NCBI GenBank assembly: GCA_903907955.1
Contig: CAIVPZ010000175.1
Span: 1 to 59,552 of the forward strand
DNA from: an uncultured Acetobacteraceae bacterium
GTDB lineage: Bacteria > Pseudomonadota > Alphaproteobacteria > Acetobacterales > Acetobacteraceae
Length of the DNA stretch: 59,552 bases
Reading direction: 5' to 3'
The notes under the pieces: generated by a model
What the model was told of the DNA's origin: nothing
The model's database searches: none
Seen by the model: the letters and a program-made list of their open reading frames with translations, nothing else
Shown: piece by piece, positions 38,702 through 47,734 of the stretch
Numbering within the stretch: the first letter of the stretch is position 1
How the letters are laid out: the number at the start of each line of letters is the position of its first letter
Position numbers and translations under genes: made by a program

Positions 38702-40624
38702 ATGATGCAATCGAACACCGTCGGCGCTGATGCCGGCGCGGGCCACCCGCCCGCCGAAGCGACGGCCGCTCAGCCGACCCCCGGCCTGTCCGCCCTGGCG
38801 TTGACCGCGATCGGCGTGGTGTTCGGCGATATCGGCACCAGCCCGCTCTACACGCTCAAGACGGTGGTCGAACTTGCCGGTGGCGCACCCGGCCCGGAGC
38901 TGGCGCTGGGTCTGTTTTCGCTGCTGGTGTGGACGCTGATCGTCGTCACCTGCATCAAATACGTCACCTTCGTGATGCGGGTGGACAATGACGGCGAGGG
39001 CGGCATCCTGGCTTTGATGTCACTGCTCGGCGTCAAGCGGGCGAGCCGGCCGCTGATCGTCGCCGTCGGCCTGTTCGGCGCCGCGCTGATCTATGGCGAC
39101 GGCGCCATCACCCCGGCGATTTCCGTGCTCTCCGCCGTCGAGGGCTTCGGCATCGCCGCCCCCTCGATCACCCCCTTCGTGCTGCCCACGGCAGTCGCGG
39201 TGCTGCTGGCGCTGTTCGCCATCCAGCCGCTGGGAACGGCGTGGATCGGCCGGCTGTTCGGCCCGGTGATGACGCTGTGGTTCGTCGTGATCGGGCTGCT
39301 CGGCGCCTGGGGCGTCATCCAGCACCCTGCCGTGCTCGCCGGCCTCGATCCGCGCCACGCCGTCTGGGCGCTGGCGAATGGCGGCGCCGGCGGGTTCATG
39401 GTGCTCGGCGGCGTGTTCCTGTGCGTCACCGGCGCCGAGGCGCTGTATGCCGATATGGGGCATGTCGGCGCCCGGCCGATCCGGCTGGCCTGGTTCGGCC
39501 TGGTGCTGCCGACGCTGGTGCTGAACTATGCCGGCCAGACCGGGCTGCTGCTCGACGGCTCGCCGGCCGGCGACAACATCTTCTACAGCCTCTGCCCGGC
39601 GCCGCTGCTGCCGCCGCTGATCATCCTGGCGACCCTCGCCACGGTGATCGCCAGCCAGGCGATCATCAGCGGCGCCTTCTCGATGACCCGGCAGGCGATC
39701 CAGCTCGGCTGGTGCCCGCGCCTGCGGGTCACCCAGACCTCCAGCGAAGGCTACGGCCAGATCTATGTCGGCACCGTCAACTGGCTGCTGATGATCGTCA
39801 CCGTCGGGCTGGCGATCGGCTTCGGCAGGTCCGACAACCTCGCCGCCGCCTATGGCATTGCGGTGTCTTTGACGATGCTGATGACGACGGCGCTGCTGTT
39901 CATCGCCATGCGCGAGGTGTGGCGCTGGAGCCTGCCGCTCGCGGCCGGGGTTGCCGGCTGCTTCGGCGTGATCGACGCCGCCTTCGCGCTGTCCAACGGC
40001 ATGAAGATCGCCGAGGGCGGCTGGGTGCCCCTGCTGCTGGCGGTGATCGTCTGGGGCCTGATGGCGATCTGGCATCGCGGCACCGTCGCGGTGGTGGCGA
40101 CGCTGCACGAACGTACCGTGCCGATGCCGCAGTTCCTCGCCGACATCGCCGCGAAGGGCATCCAGCGGGTGCCCGGCACCGCGGTGTTCCTGACCCGCAC
40201 GACGCGCGACGCCCCGCCGGTGATGCTCTGGCACGTCAAGCACAACCGCGCCCTGCACCGCAACCTGATCGCGGTGACCTGCCTGACCGAGTCCATCCCC
40301 TATGTCGATCCGCAGCGGCGGGTGGAACTGGAGCGGATCGCGCCGGATTTCTGGCGGATGATCGCCCGCTACGGGTTCATGGAGAAGCCCGACATCCCCC
40401 GCCTGCTCGCCGAGGGCAGGCGGCGCGGCTGCACCCTGCCGCTCGACGACGTCACCTATTACGTCGGCCACGAAACCGTGGTGCACCGCCCGGTCGGGCC
40501 GGCGATGCCACGCTGGCAGGAGGCGCTCTACGCCTTCATGGACCGCAACGCGGCCACCGCGGCCGGCTTCTTCAGCCTGCCGCGCGACGACGTGGTGGAG
40601 ATCGGGCGTATCGTCGAGATCTGA
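38702..40624 (+). CDS. kup: KUP-type potassium uptake protein
   Basis: 640 residues with about 12 transmembrane helices (45-455) and a long cytoplasmic C-terminal domain. Signatures: GVVFGDIGTSPLYTLK, GDGAITPAISVLSAVEG, and DMGHVG. Low-affinity, probably proton-coupled K+ import. Start at 38702 (MMQSN); the next codon is also ATG. A frame reaching back to 38567 is not supported. Divergent from the epimerase, with 154 bp between them. Confidence 0.95.
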   Translation: MMQSNTVGADAGAGHPPAEATAAQPTPGLSALALTAIGVVFGDIGTSPLYTLKTVVELAGGAPGPELALGLFSLLVWTLIVVTCIKYVTFVMRVDNDGEGGILALMSLLGVKRASRPLIVAVGLFGAALIYGDGAITPAISVLSAVEGFGIAAPSITPFVLPTAVAVLLALFAIQPLGTAWIGRLFGPVMTLWFVVIGLLGAWGVIQHPAVLAGLDPRHAVWALANGGAGGFMVLGGVFLCVTGAEALYADMGHVGARPIRLAWFGLVLPTLVLNYAGQTGLLLDGSPAGDNIFYSLCPAPLLPPLIILATLATVIASQAIISGAFSMTRQAIQLGWCPRLRVTQTSSEGYGQIYVGTVNWLLMIVTVGLAIGFGRSDNLAAAYGIAVSLTMLMTTALLFIAMREVWRWSLPLAAGVAGCFGVIDAAFALSNGMKIAEGGWVPLLLAVIVWGLMAIWHRGTVAVVATLHERTVPMPQFLADIAAKGIQRVPGTAVFLTRTTRDAPPVMLWHVKHNRALHRNLIAVTCLTESIPYVDPQRRVELERIAPDFWRMIARYGFMEKPDIPRLLAEGRRRGCTLPLDDVTYYVGHETVVHRPVGPAMPRWQEALYAFMDRNAATAAGFFSLPRDDVVEIGRIVEI

Positions 40625-40643
40625 GCGTCCCGCGGCGGGCTTC

Positions 40644-41006
40644 CTACAGCAGGTTCAGCACCCGCTGGGTCGCCATGCCCACCAGGCCCGCCAGCATCGC
40701 CATGCTGCAGCCAAGCGCGGTCGCGCCCACCACGTAGCCGAACGCCGGCGCGACCGCGATGCCGGTCGGCGTCACCCCCAGCATGGGCAGATAGGCCACC
40801 ATGGCGCCCGCCGAGCCGCCGCCCGCGCAGGCGACCGCCAGCGAGTCGAGGGTGATGAAATGGTCGCCCCGGCGGATCAGCAGCACGGTTTCCTGCACCG
40901 CCTCGCTGACCGGCCCCGTCAGCAGCAGGATCAGGGTGAGATCAAACATCTGGGCTTGTCCACGCCCTGCCGGCATGGCACTCAGAATGGCAACGCAAAG
41001 ACCCAC
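40644..41006 (-). CDS. Small Gly/Ala-rich membrane or exported protein (paralogue 1)
   Basis: 120 residues from GTG 41006, giving a signal-like N-terminus (VGLCVAILSAMP); an ATG at 40949 would give 101 residues without it. Two or three hydrophobic Gly/Ala-rich helices, with ACAGGGSAGAMVA and ATALGCSMAMLAGLVG. The pattern matches the divergent gene at 41048-41395 in spacing, including a Cys after Gly in the last helix. A frame extending further upstream would overlap that gene and is rejected. No known family recognised. Confidence 0.6.
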   Translation of the reverse strand: MGLCVAILSAMPAGRGQAQMFDLTLILLLTGPVSEAVQETVLLIRRGDHFITLDSLAVACAGGGSAGAMVAYLPMLGVTPTGIAVAPAFGYVVGATALGCSMAMLAGLVGMATQRVLNLL

Positions 41007-41047
41007 CCGGACCGCGCGCCGGGCACCCCTGCCGGCCCGCCGGAGCC

Positions 41048-41395
41048 ATGAGGACACGCACCATGCCCCGCCGGCTGAGCGTCGCAGTGCTGGCGGCATC
41101 ATTGCTGTTGTCGTCCTCATTTGGTGATGCCGCATTCGCCGCTGAACCGGTTGCCAGGCCGGATTACTTTATCAGTCCCGGAACGGTCATCATAGGCTGC
41201 ACCTCCGGTGCCGCCGCCGGCGCGCTGGCCGCCGGCATGCCGATCACCGCGGCGATCGCCACCGGCACCGCCGTGGTGCCGTCCGCCTGGGCATTCATGA
41301 TCACCATCACCTGGCTGGGCTGCGTGATCGGCGCTGCCACCGGGGCGGTTGCGGTGGGAACCGCCTGGCTGCTGGAGCGCAACCATCCGGAGTGA
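41048..41395 (+). CDS. Small Gly/Ala-rich exported membrane protein (paralogue 2)
   Basis: 115 residues: a clear signal peptide (1-31, ending AAFA), a short polar segment (EPVARPDYFISPG), then two Gly/Ala-rich hydrophobic helices (IIGCTSGAAAGALAAG; ITWLGCVIGAATGAVAVG), ending in a charged WLLERNHPE tail. Likely inner-membrane. It ends 4 bp before the chrA start and its last codons contain the chrA ribosome binding site, so it is coupled to chrA. Related in pattern to the divergent gene at 40644. Unknown family. Confidence 0.68.
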   Translation: MRTRTMPRRLSVAVLAASLLLSSSFGDAAFAAEPVARPDYFISPGTVIIGCTSGAAAGALAAGMPITAAIATGTAVVPSAWAFMITITWLGCVIGAATGAVAVGTAWLLERNHPE

Positions 41396-41399
41396 AGCC

Positions 41400-42575
41400 G
41401 TGCGACCGGTGCTGGCGGTGCTGTTGGCGTTTCTGCGGCTGGGCTGCACCAGCTTCGGCGGGCCGGTCGCCCATCTCGGCTTCTTCCGCGCCGAGCTGAT
41501 CCAGCGCCGCCGCTGGCTGGACGAGGCCACCTTCGCCGACATCGTCGCGCTGTGCCAGTTCCTGCCCGGCCCGGCGAGCAGCCAGACCGCGGTTGCCATC
41601 GGCATGCTGCGCGCCGGGCTGCCCGGCGGGCTCGCCGCCTGGCTTGGCTTCACCCTGCCCTCGGCGCTGCTGATGGCCGGTTTCGCCGTTGGCGCGGCGC
41701 GGCTGGGCGACCCGGCGCAGGCGCCCTGGCTGCACGGGCTGAAGATCGTGGCCGTCGCGGTGGTGGCGCAGGCGGTGTGGAGCATGGGGCGCAGCCTGTG
41801 CCCGGACCGGCTGCGCGCCAGCATGGCGGTGGGTGCCGCGATCCTGGCGCTGGCGGTGCCTTCGGCGGCCGGGCAGGTGGGCGCCATTGCGGCGGGCGGG
41901 GCGATCGGCTGGCTGGCGCTGCCGGCGGCGGAAATCGTGCCGGGCAGCGCGCCGCATTTCGGCGTGCGGCGGCGCGTGGCGATGGCGGCGCTGCTGCTGT
42001 TCTTCGGTCTGCTGGCCGGCCTGCCGCTGCTGGCGGCCGCCACCGGCGACCATGCGCTGGCGCTGCTCGACCGCTTCTACCGCGCCGGGTCGCTGGTGTT
42101 CGGCGGCGGCCATGTGGTGCTGCCGCTGCTGCAACAGGCGGTGGTGCCGCCGGGGTGGATCGCGCCGGACGCGTTCCTGGCCGGCTACGGCGCGGCACAG
42201 GCCCTGCCCGGTCCGCTGTTCGCCTTCGCCGCCTATCTCGGCGCGGCGATGCAGCCGGCGCCGTCGGGGCCGGCCGGCGCGCTGCTGTGCCTGCTGGCGA
42301 TCTACCTGCCCTCGTTCCTGCTGCTGGTCGGCGTGCTGCCGTTCTGGGACGCACTGCGCCGGCGCGCCGCGGTGCAGGCGGCGCTGCGCGGGGTGAACGC
42401 CACGGTGGTGGGCCTGCTGCTGGCGGCGCTGTACACCCCGGTCTGGACCTCGGCGATCACCGGGCCGGGCGATTTCGCCCTCGCCCTGGCGGCGTTTCTC
42501 GCCCTGGCATTCTGGCGCCTGCCGCCCTGGCTGGTGGTGGTGCTGGGCGGCGTGGCCGCTGCCGCGCTAGGATAG
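41400..42575 (+). CDS. chrA: Chromate transporter, long-chain ChrA
   Basis: 391 residues made of two homologous CHR domains. First: LGCTSFGGPVAHLGFF, then CQFLPGPASSQTA. Second: GSLVFGGGHVVLPLL, then YGAAQALPGPLFAFAAYLG. Long-chain ChrA exports chromate; many relatives have no proven role. Start GTG at 41400, with GGAG 7 bases upstream, gives the standard N-terminus; an upstream ATG in the same frame overlaps the preceding gene by 47 bases and is less likely. Followed 3 bp later by a CDF transporter. Confidence 0.92.
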   Translation: MRPVLAVLLAFLRLGCTSFGGPVAHLGFFRAELIQRRRWLDEATFADIVALCQFLPGPASSQTAVAIGMLRAGLPGGLAAWLGFTLPSALLMAGFAVGAARLGDPAQAPWLHGLKIVAVAVVAQAVWSMGRSLCPDRLRASMAVGAAILALAVPSAAGQVGAIAAGGAIGWLALPAAEIVPGSAPHFGVRRRVAMAALLLFFGLLAGLPLLAAATGDHALALLDRFYRAGSLVFGGGHVVLPLLQQAVVPPGWIAPDAFLAGYGAAQALPGPLFAFAAYLGAAMQPAPSGPAGALLCLLAIYLPSFLLLVGVLPFWDALRRRAAVQAALRGVNATVVGLLLAALYTPVWTSAITGPGDFALALAAFLALAFWRLPPWLVVVLGGVAAAALG

Positions 42576-42578
42576 CAA

Positions 42579-43499
42579 ATGCCGCACGACCACCATCATC
42601 AAGACCACCACCACGACCACGCGCCCGCGCGCTTCGGCACCGCCTTTGCCGTCGGCGCCGCGCTGAATATCGCCCTGGTCGCGGCGCAGGTGGCCGGCGG
42701 CTTTGCCGCCAACTCCATGGCGCTGCTGGCCGACGCCGCCCACAACGCCGGCGACGTGCTGGGGCTGCTGCTGGCCTGGGTCGCCTTCGTGCTCGGGCGC
42801 CGCCTGCCCACGGCGCGGCGCACCTATGGCTGGGGGCGCAGCAGCATCCTGGCCGCGCTGGCGAATGCGGTGGTGCTGCTGATCAGCGTCGGCGCCATCG
42901 CCGTGGAGGCGGTGCAGCGCCTCTTCGCGCCGGCCCCGGTGGCCGGGACCACCGTCATCTGGATCGCCGGCGCCGGGATCGTCGTCAACGGCCTCACCGC
43001 CGTGCTGTTCGCGCGCGGCCACGAGGATCTCAACATCCGCTCCATTTTCCTGCACATGGCGGGCGATGCGGCGATCTCCGCCGGGGTGGTGCTGGCCGCC
43101 ATCGCCATCCTGCTGACCGGCCGGCTGTGGATCGACCCGGCCGCCAGCCTGGCGATCGCCGCCCTGATCACCGTCTCCACCTGGGGGGTGCTGCGCGATT
43201 CGGCGAACCTCGCCCTGGACGGCGTGCCGTCGCGCATCGCCGAGGCGGAGGTGGAAGCCTGGCTGTGCGACCTGCCCGGGGTGATCGAGGTGCACGACCT
43301 GCACATCTGGGGCCTGTCCACCACCGAGGCGGCGCTGACCGCGCATCTGGTGCGCACCGCGCATGTCGATGACCAGGAATTGATCCGCGTCGCCAGCCAC
43401 GGTTTGCGCGCGCGGTTCCACATCGGCCATGCCACGTTGCAGGTGGAAACGCTGGACGTCGCGGAATCCTGCCGGCTGCGGCCGGCGGACGTGGTGTGA
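42579..43499 (+). CDS. Cation diffusion facilitator, ZitB/CzcD-like
   Basis: 306 residues. Opens with a His-rich metal-catching segment (HDHHHQDHHHDH, 3-14), then six helices with the transport-site pairs LADAAHNAGD (D52, H55, D59) and HMAGDAA, and a C-terminal cytoplasmic ferredoxin-like metal domain (LPGVIEVHDLHIWGLS). Probably exports Zn2+ or Co2+/Ni2+ using protons. It starts 3 bp after chrA, so a metal-efflux operon of small protein-chrA-CDF is likely. Confidence 0.94.
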   Translation: MPHDHHHQDHHHDHAPARFGTAFAVGAALNIALVAAQVAGGFAANSMALLADAAHNAGDVLGLLLAWVAFVLGRRLPTARRTYGWGRSSILAALANAVVLLISVGAIAVEAVQRLFAPAPVAGTTVIWIAGAGIVVNGLTAVLFARGHEDLNIRSIFLHMAGDAAISAGVVLAAIAILLTGRLWIDPAASLAIAALITVSTWGVLRDSANLALDGVPSRIAEAEVEAWLCDLPGVIEVHDLHIWGLSTTEAALTAHLVRTAHVDDQELIRVASHGLRARFHIGHATLQVETLDVAESCRLRPADVV

Positions 43500-43517
43500 G
43501 ATGCAAGGTAGGATTGT

Positions 43518-44303
43518 ATGAAACTGCTGTTCTGGCGTCGCCGGCGGGTGCCGGTGCTGCGGCTGCACGGCGCGCTGGCCGCCCGGCTGGGTCCGCTCAA
43601 CATCGAGGCTTATGGCAGGCTGATCGACGCCGCCTTCGACGCGGCCGGCAAACGCGGCACCGTGGTGCTGGACATCGACAGCCCGGGTGGCTCGCCGGTG
43701 CAGTCCGACCTGATCGCCGCCCGCATCCGCCGCCGTGCCGATGAGAACCACGCCAGGGTGATCGCGGTGATTGCCGAAACCGGCGCCTCGGGCGGCTACT
43801 GGCTGGCCTGCGCCGGCGACGACATCGTGGCGCATCCGATGAGCGTGGTCGGCTCGATCGGCGTGGTCGGCGGCGGGTTCGGCTTCGACCGGGCGCTCGA
43901 CCGGCTGGGCGTGCAGCGCCGGCTCTACACCGCCGGCGCCAACAAGGCGCGGCTCGACCCGTTCAGCCCGGAACGCAAGGACGATTTGGTGTTCGTGCGG
44001 GCACTGATGGCCGACCTGCATACCCGCTTCAAGGACTGGGTGCGCACCCGGCGCGGCGCCCGGCTGAAGGGCGCGGAGGCCGAGGTTTTCGACGGCAGCT
44101 TCATGCTGGGCGACCGCGCGCTGGTGCTTGGCCTGATCGACCGCTTCGGCGACCTCGACGCGGTGGTGCGCGAGATCGGCGGCGAGCGGGGCAAGGCGCA
44201 GGTATTTCGCCCGCGCCGGCGCGGCCTGCTCAGCCGCCTGCCGGGGATGGCGGTGGAGGCGGTGCTGAACTCGCTGGAGGCGCGGTCGGGACCCAGGCTT
44301 TGA
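43518..44303 (+). CDS. S49 family peptidase (SppA/SohB-like)
   Basis: 261 residues. ClpP-fold serine peptidase with a Ser/Lys dyad: Ser91 in ETGASGGYWLA and Lys143 in AGANKARLDPF; IDSPGGSP (53-60) is the oxyanion loop. Single-domain, shorter than E. coli SppA, and without a clear signal peptide or membrane anchor, although a basic start (FWRRRR) and a C-terminal amphipathic end could bind membrane. Likely degrades signal peptides or membrane protein fragments. Confidence 0.92.
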   Translation: MKLLFWRRRRVPVLRLHGALAARLGPLNIEAYGRLIDAAFDAAGKRGTVVLDIDSPGGSPVQSDLIAARIRRRADENHARVIAVIAETGASGGYWLACAGDDIVAHPMSVVGSIGVVGGGFGFDRALDRLGVQRRLYTAGANKARLDPFSPERKDDLVFVRALMADLHTRFKDWVRTRRGARLKGAEAEVFDGSFMLGDRALVLGLIDRFGDLDAVVREIGGERGKAQVFRPRRRGLLSRLPGMAVEAVLNSLEARSGPRL

Positions 44304-44306
44304 AGG

Positions 44307-44392
44307 AAGGCCAGGGCGCTGCCCTGGACCCGCCCAGCGCGCAGCGCGCCTGCGGCGCGACGGGGCGGTGGCCCCCTTGACCCCATTCCTTA
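44307..44392 (+). repeat. Intergenic hairpin repeat, copy E (expanded)
   Basis: Begins 3 bp after the S49 peptidase stop with CCAGGGC-GCT-GCCCTGG, ends GCCCCCTTGACCCC and ATTCCTTA. The middle is expanded by about 30 bp of GC alternation (GCGCGCAGCGCGCCTGCGGC). Its last three bases, TTA, provide the stop codon TAA of the convergent ankyrin-like gene. Confidence 0.75.
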
Positions 44393-45031
44393 GCGGGACG
44401 CGCCGCCGAACCCGAGGAACCCGGCCTGCGGCACCGGCGTGCCGGGCGTGTCCGCATATTGCCGCGATGGCGGCGGCGGGGCCGGCCGGGCTGCTGCGGC
44501 AACCTCAGGCGCCGGACGGGCGGCGGGATGCGGCCGGGATGCGGCCCGCACCGGCGCTGCCGGCCTGGCCGCCGCCTCGCCCGACGGCGGACCGCTGGGC
44601 ACGGCACCGCGCAGCGACAGCAGCAGGAAGGTGATGTCGTTGCGGCCGAGATCGACCGACAGGTCCAGCGCGGTCAGGCCGAGCACGTTGCGCGCGTTCA
44701 GGTCGGCGCCGCGGCCGATGGCGTCGCGGGCCGACACGATGTCGCCGCGGTTGACCGAATCGAACAGCGCCTCGTTCGGGCGCATATCGCTGGCCGGGCG
44801 GTCCGCCGGGGCCGGGTCGTTGTCGGTGGCGCGGGCGCCGGGCAGGGCGGGCGGCTGCGCGCCCCGGCCGGCCGCAGGCTGCGCGGTCCCCACCACCGGG
44901 CCGGTCAACATGCCGCTGCTGTTCTGCCCGGGCGCCAGCTGCGCGTGGACACCGGGGGCGATGAGCAGCATGGCTGCAACCGACACGGCGCCGGTCAGCG
45001 CCATGCCGAAGGAGGGAAGCGTGTGTTTCAT
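44390..45031 (-). CDS. Exported ankyrin-repeat-like protein
   Basis: 213 residues. Signal peptide (1-30, ending GVHA), a disordered Pro/Ala segment, then about two ankyrin units at 92-145 (NEALFDSVNRGDIVSARDAI; GADLNARNVLGLTALDLSV), and a Pro/Ala-rich tail. Probably a periplasmic protein-binding module. The start at 45031 is fixed by the signal peptide; an upstream frame overlaps tspO. The stop lies in the repeat copy E. 14 bp downstream of tspO. Confidence 0.78.
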   Translation of the reverse strand: MKHTLPSFGMALTGAVSVAAMLLIAPGVHAQLAPGQNSSGMLTGPVVGTAQPAAGRGAQPPALPGARATDNDPAPADRPASDMRPNEALFDSVNRGDIVSARDAIGRGADLNARNVLGLTALDLSVDLGRNDITFLLLSLRGAVPSGPPSGEAAARPAAPVRAASRPHPAARPAPEVAAAARPAPPPPSRQYADTPGTPVPQAGFLGFGGASR

Positions 45032-45045
45032 GGCCCTATCCTGAC

Positions 45046-45495
45046 TCAGGACGGATTCAGATAAAAGAACCCGACATTGAGATAGGTCGCGTAGCTGCCC
45101 CAGACCAGGTACGGCACCATCAGCCAGGCAGCGAGCGGACGCACCCGTGCGAACGCCCAGATGGTCCAAACGATGGTGAGCAGCAGCGGCACGATCGCCA
45201 CCAGCCCCCAGCCCGGGCTGTGCAGGCCGAAGAAGGCCGGCGACCACAGGAAATTGAACACCAGATTGGCGAACCACGGGCGCAGCGCCCGCCGGTCGGC
45301 CGGCTGTTTCCACACCAGCCAGGCGGCGATGCCGATCAGCACGTACTGGCACGACCACACCACCGGGAACACCCAGTTCGGCGGCGTCCCCGGCGCGTGG
45401 CGCAGTCCGTCATACCACGCGCTGATGTTCGGATCGGTCACCGCGCCGGCGATGCCGCCCGCGATGAAGCAAATCCCGATGAACCCGGCGAGCAC
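45046..45495 (-). CDS. tspO: TspO/MBR family protein
   Basis: 149 residues, five transmembrane helices. Family marks: WYDGLRHAPGTPPNWVFPVVWSC, NLVFNFLWSPAFFGLHSPGWGL and a C-terminal PYLVWGSYATYLN. TspO binds porphyrins and, in Rhodobacter, adjusts pigment gene expression to oxygen. Start GTG at 45495; no other in-frame start is visible before a less convincing upstream stretch, so a few residues could be missing. The ankyrin-like gene follows 14 bp later. Confidence 0.92.
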   Translation of the reverse strand: MLAGFIGICFIAGGIAGAVTDPNISAWYDGLRHAPGTPPNWVFPVVWSCQYVLIGIAAWLVWKQPADRRALRPWFANLVFNFLWSPAFFGLHSPGWGLVAIVPLLLTIVWTIWAFARVRPLAAWLMVPYLVWGSYATYLNVGFFYLNPS

Positions 45496-45593
45496 CAGCG
45501 CCTGCAGCCAGGGCGAACCTGGGCCGGTCGATGGGCTGCGGTTATGTTCGCTTGCGCTTTGGAAGACACATACTCCGGTCAGATGTAATCATC

Positions 45594-47693
45594 CTACGCT
45601 CCCTCGCGCCGCCACGCCAGCACCGCGAGTCCCAGGATCAGCGACAGCGCCAGCCAGGGCGGCAGCAGCGGGATCGCGGTGATGCCGGTCACCAGATGGT
45701 CGCGGCGGCGTTGCAGCCCGATCCAGGAAGCGCCCGCCGCCTCGCCGCCCGGCTCGCTCCGCCGCAGCTCCGGCGCGCCGGCCGGGTCGAGCCAATGGAC
45801 GCTGCCGCCGCTCGCCCGCGCCAGCGGCGCCAGCAGGGTGGCGGTGGCGCGCAGATCGGCGATCTCGGCCGGGTTGGCCGCCCCCACCGCGGCATAGGCG
45901 GTGCGCTCGCCATCGCCGACCTGCCATACCCCGGGCAGCGTCGCCGCCACCTGCCCGACCGCACGGCCGGGCCGGGTGGCGGCCAGCGCCAGAATCTGCC
46001 GGCTGCCTTCGGGATCGACCACCGTGACCTCGCCCGCCGGCACCGCATCGGTGCTGCGGCGTTCCACCGCCAGCCGGCCGTGCTCGGCGCGCGCGGTCAG
46101 GGCGATCTCCTCCAGTTCGGGTTCCCGCATCAGCCAGTGCGCCACCCGGCGCAGCAATTCGGCCTGCGGGCCGCCGCCCATATGGCCGCGCGACCACAGC
46201 CAGATCTGGTCGGACAGCAGCAGCGCCACCCGCCCCTCCTCGACATGATCGAGCAGCAGCAGCGGCTCGCCCTGCGGCCCGCTGAGCAGCGCATCGCCGT
46301 GCTGCACCCCCGGCGCGATGCGCCGGTACCACGGCCCCCAGCCTGGCACGCCCGAAGCCGGCTCGCCCGAACCCGGCGCCCGCCAGCCGGCCAGCCCGGC
46401 GGTGACCGGATGGCGGGTGCCGAGCGGCGTCACCAGCGGGCGGAACGCGCCTTCCACCACCGCATCGGCCGAAGCCGGCCGCGCCGGCAGCACGCTGCCC
46501 AGCGGGCTCATCGCCAGGCTGCCCGGGCCGCTGAACTCCGGCCCGACGCTGAGCAGCAGCGCGCCGCCGCCGCGCACGTAGTCGGCGATGTTGCGCAGAT
46601 ACAGCGGCGGCAGGATGCCGCGGTTCTGGAACCGGTCCAGGATGATCAGGTCGAATTCGCGGATCTTCACCTGAAACAGCTCGCGCACCGGGAAGGCGAT
46701 CAGCGCCAGCTCGTTGAGCGGCGTCAGGTCGTCCTTTTCCGGCGGGCGCAGGATGGTGAAGTGCACCAGATCCACCGCCGGGTCGGCCTTCAGCAGCCGC
46801 CGCCAGGTGCGCTCGCCGGCATGCGGCTCGCCCGACACCAGCAGCACCCGCAGCCGGTCGCGCACGCCGTTGATCGCCACCACCGCAAGGTTGTTGAGGG
46901 CGGACACCTCGCCCGGCAGCGGATCGGCGGTCAGTTCCACCACGGTGGGACCGGCGCGGGTGATCGGCACCTCGACGCCGTGCTCCACCCCCAGCGGCAC
47001 GCTCTCGACCCGCGGCGGCTCGCCGTCGCGGCGGATGGTCAGGCGGGCGGCGCCGCCGGCGCGCGGCACGCCGAGATCCTCCACCGCCAGGCGGAGGGTC
47101 ACCGACCGGCCGACGATGCCATAGCCGGGCGCCTCGACGATGCGGATGCGCCGGTCGGTCTGCTCGCCGCCGGCCGGGATCAGCACGTGCAGCGGCGTGC
47201 CGTCCAGCGGGTTGCCGGCGGGGATGTCGTGCACCTGCCCGTCGGTGATCGCCACCACCCCGGCCAGCCGGGCGCGCGGAATATCGGCCAGCGCCCGGTC
47301 AATGGCGGCCACCAGACGGGTGCCCTCCGACCCCGCTTCCGGCACGGTGACGGTGCGCAGTTCCAGGTCGGGCAGGCGGGCGGCCTGTTCCTCGATGCGG
47401 GCGCGGGCTTCCTGCGCCAGCCGCGTTCGCGCGCCCACGCCCATGCTGGCGGTCTGGTCGACCACCAGCAGGCCGATATCGGGCAGGGTCTGGCGGGTTT
47501 CCTCCACCAGCCGCGGGCCGGCGAGCCAGAGCAGCACGGCGGCAAAGGCAAACAGCCGCCACACCGCGCCGCGTGCCCGCCGCCACAGCGCCAGACCGAG
47601 CGCGACGGCGCACAGCACGGCAAGCGCCGCGAACAGCCATTCCGGGATGGCCGGATCGAACCGCAGCGCCGCCACCGCCTGTTCCATGCGCAT
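45594..47693 (-). CDS. Membrane protein with VWA-like and glutamine-amidotransferase-like domains
   Basis: 699 residues. Two N-terminal helices (18-37, 44-60), then a VWA-like domain with a MIDAS-type VVDQTASM (about 77-84) and ITDGQ, an Ig-like beta region, a class I amidotransferase-like Rossmann region (LRVLLVSGEP ... FDLIILDRF ... ALLLSVGPEF) without an obvious catalytic Cys, and a C-terminal helix. Last gene of the MoxR operon, 41 bp after the BatA/DUF4159 gene. Probably part of a membrane complex served by the MoxR ATPase. Function unknown. Confidence 0.85.
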   Translation of the reverse strand: MRMEQAVAALRFDPAIPEWLFAALAVLCAVALGLALWRRARGAVWRLFAFAAVLLWLAGPRLVEETRQTLPDIGLLVVDQTASMGVGARTRLAQEARARIEEQAARLPDLELRTVTVPEAGSEGTRLVAAIDRALADIPRARLAGVVAITDGQVHDIPAGNPLDGTPLHVLIPAGGEQTDRRIRIVEAPGYGIVGRSVTLRLAVEDLGVPRAGGAARLTIRRDGEPPRVESVPLGVEHGVEVPITRAGPTVVELTADPLPGEVSALNNLAVVAINGVRDRLRVLLVSGEPHAGERTWRRLLKADPAVDLVHFTILRPPEKDDLTPLNELALIAFPVRELFQVKIREFDLIILDRFQNRGILPPLYLRNIADYVRGGGALLLSVGPEFSGPGSLAMSPLGSVLPARPASADAVVEGAFRPLVTPLGTRHPVTAGLAGWRAPGSGEPASGVPGWGPWYRRIAPGVQHGDALLSGPQGEPLLLLDHVEEGRVALLLSDQIWLWSRGHMGGGPQAELLRRVAHWLMREPELEEIALTARAEHGRLAVERRSTDAVPAGEVTVVDPEGSRQILALAATRPGRAVGQVAATLPGVWQVGDGERTAYAAVGAANPAEIADLRATATLLAPLARASGGSVHWLDPAGAPELRRSEPGGEAAGASWIGLQRRRDHLVTGITAIPLLPPWLALSLILGLAVLAWRREGA

Positions 47694-47734
47694 CGGTCAG
47701 GCCGCCATCAGCGGTCGCGGCCGCGCCGGCGGCG

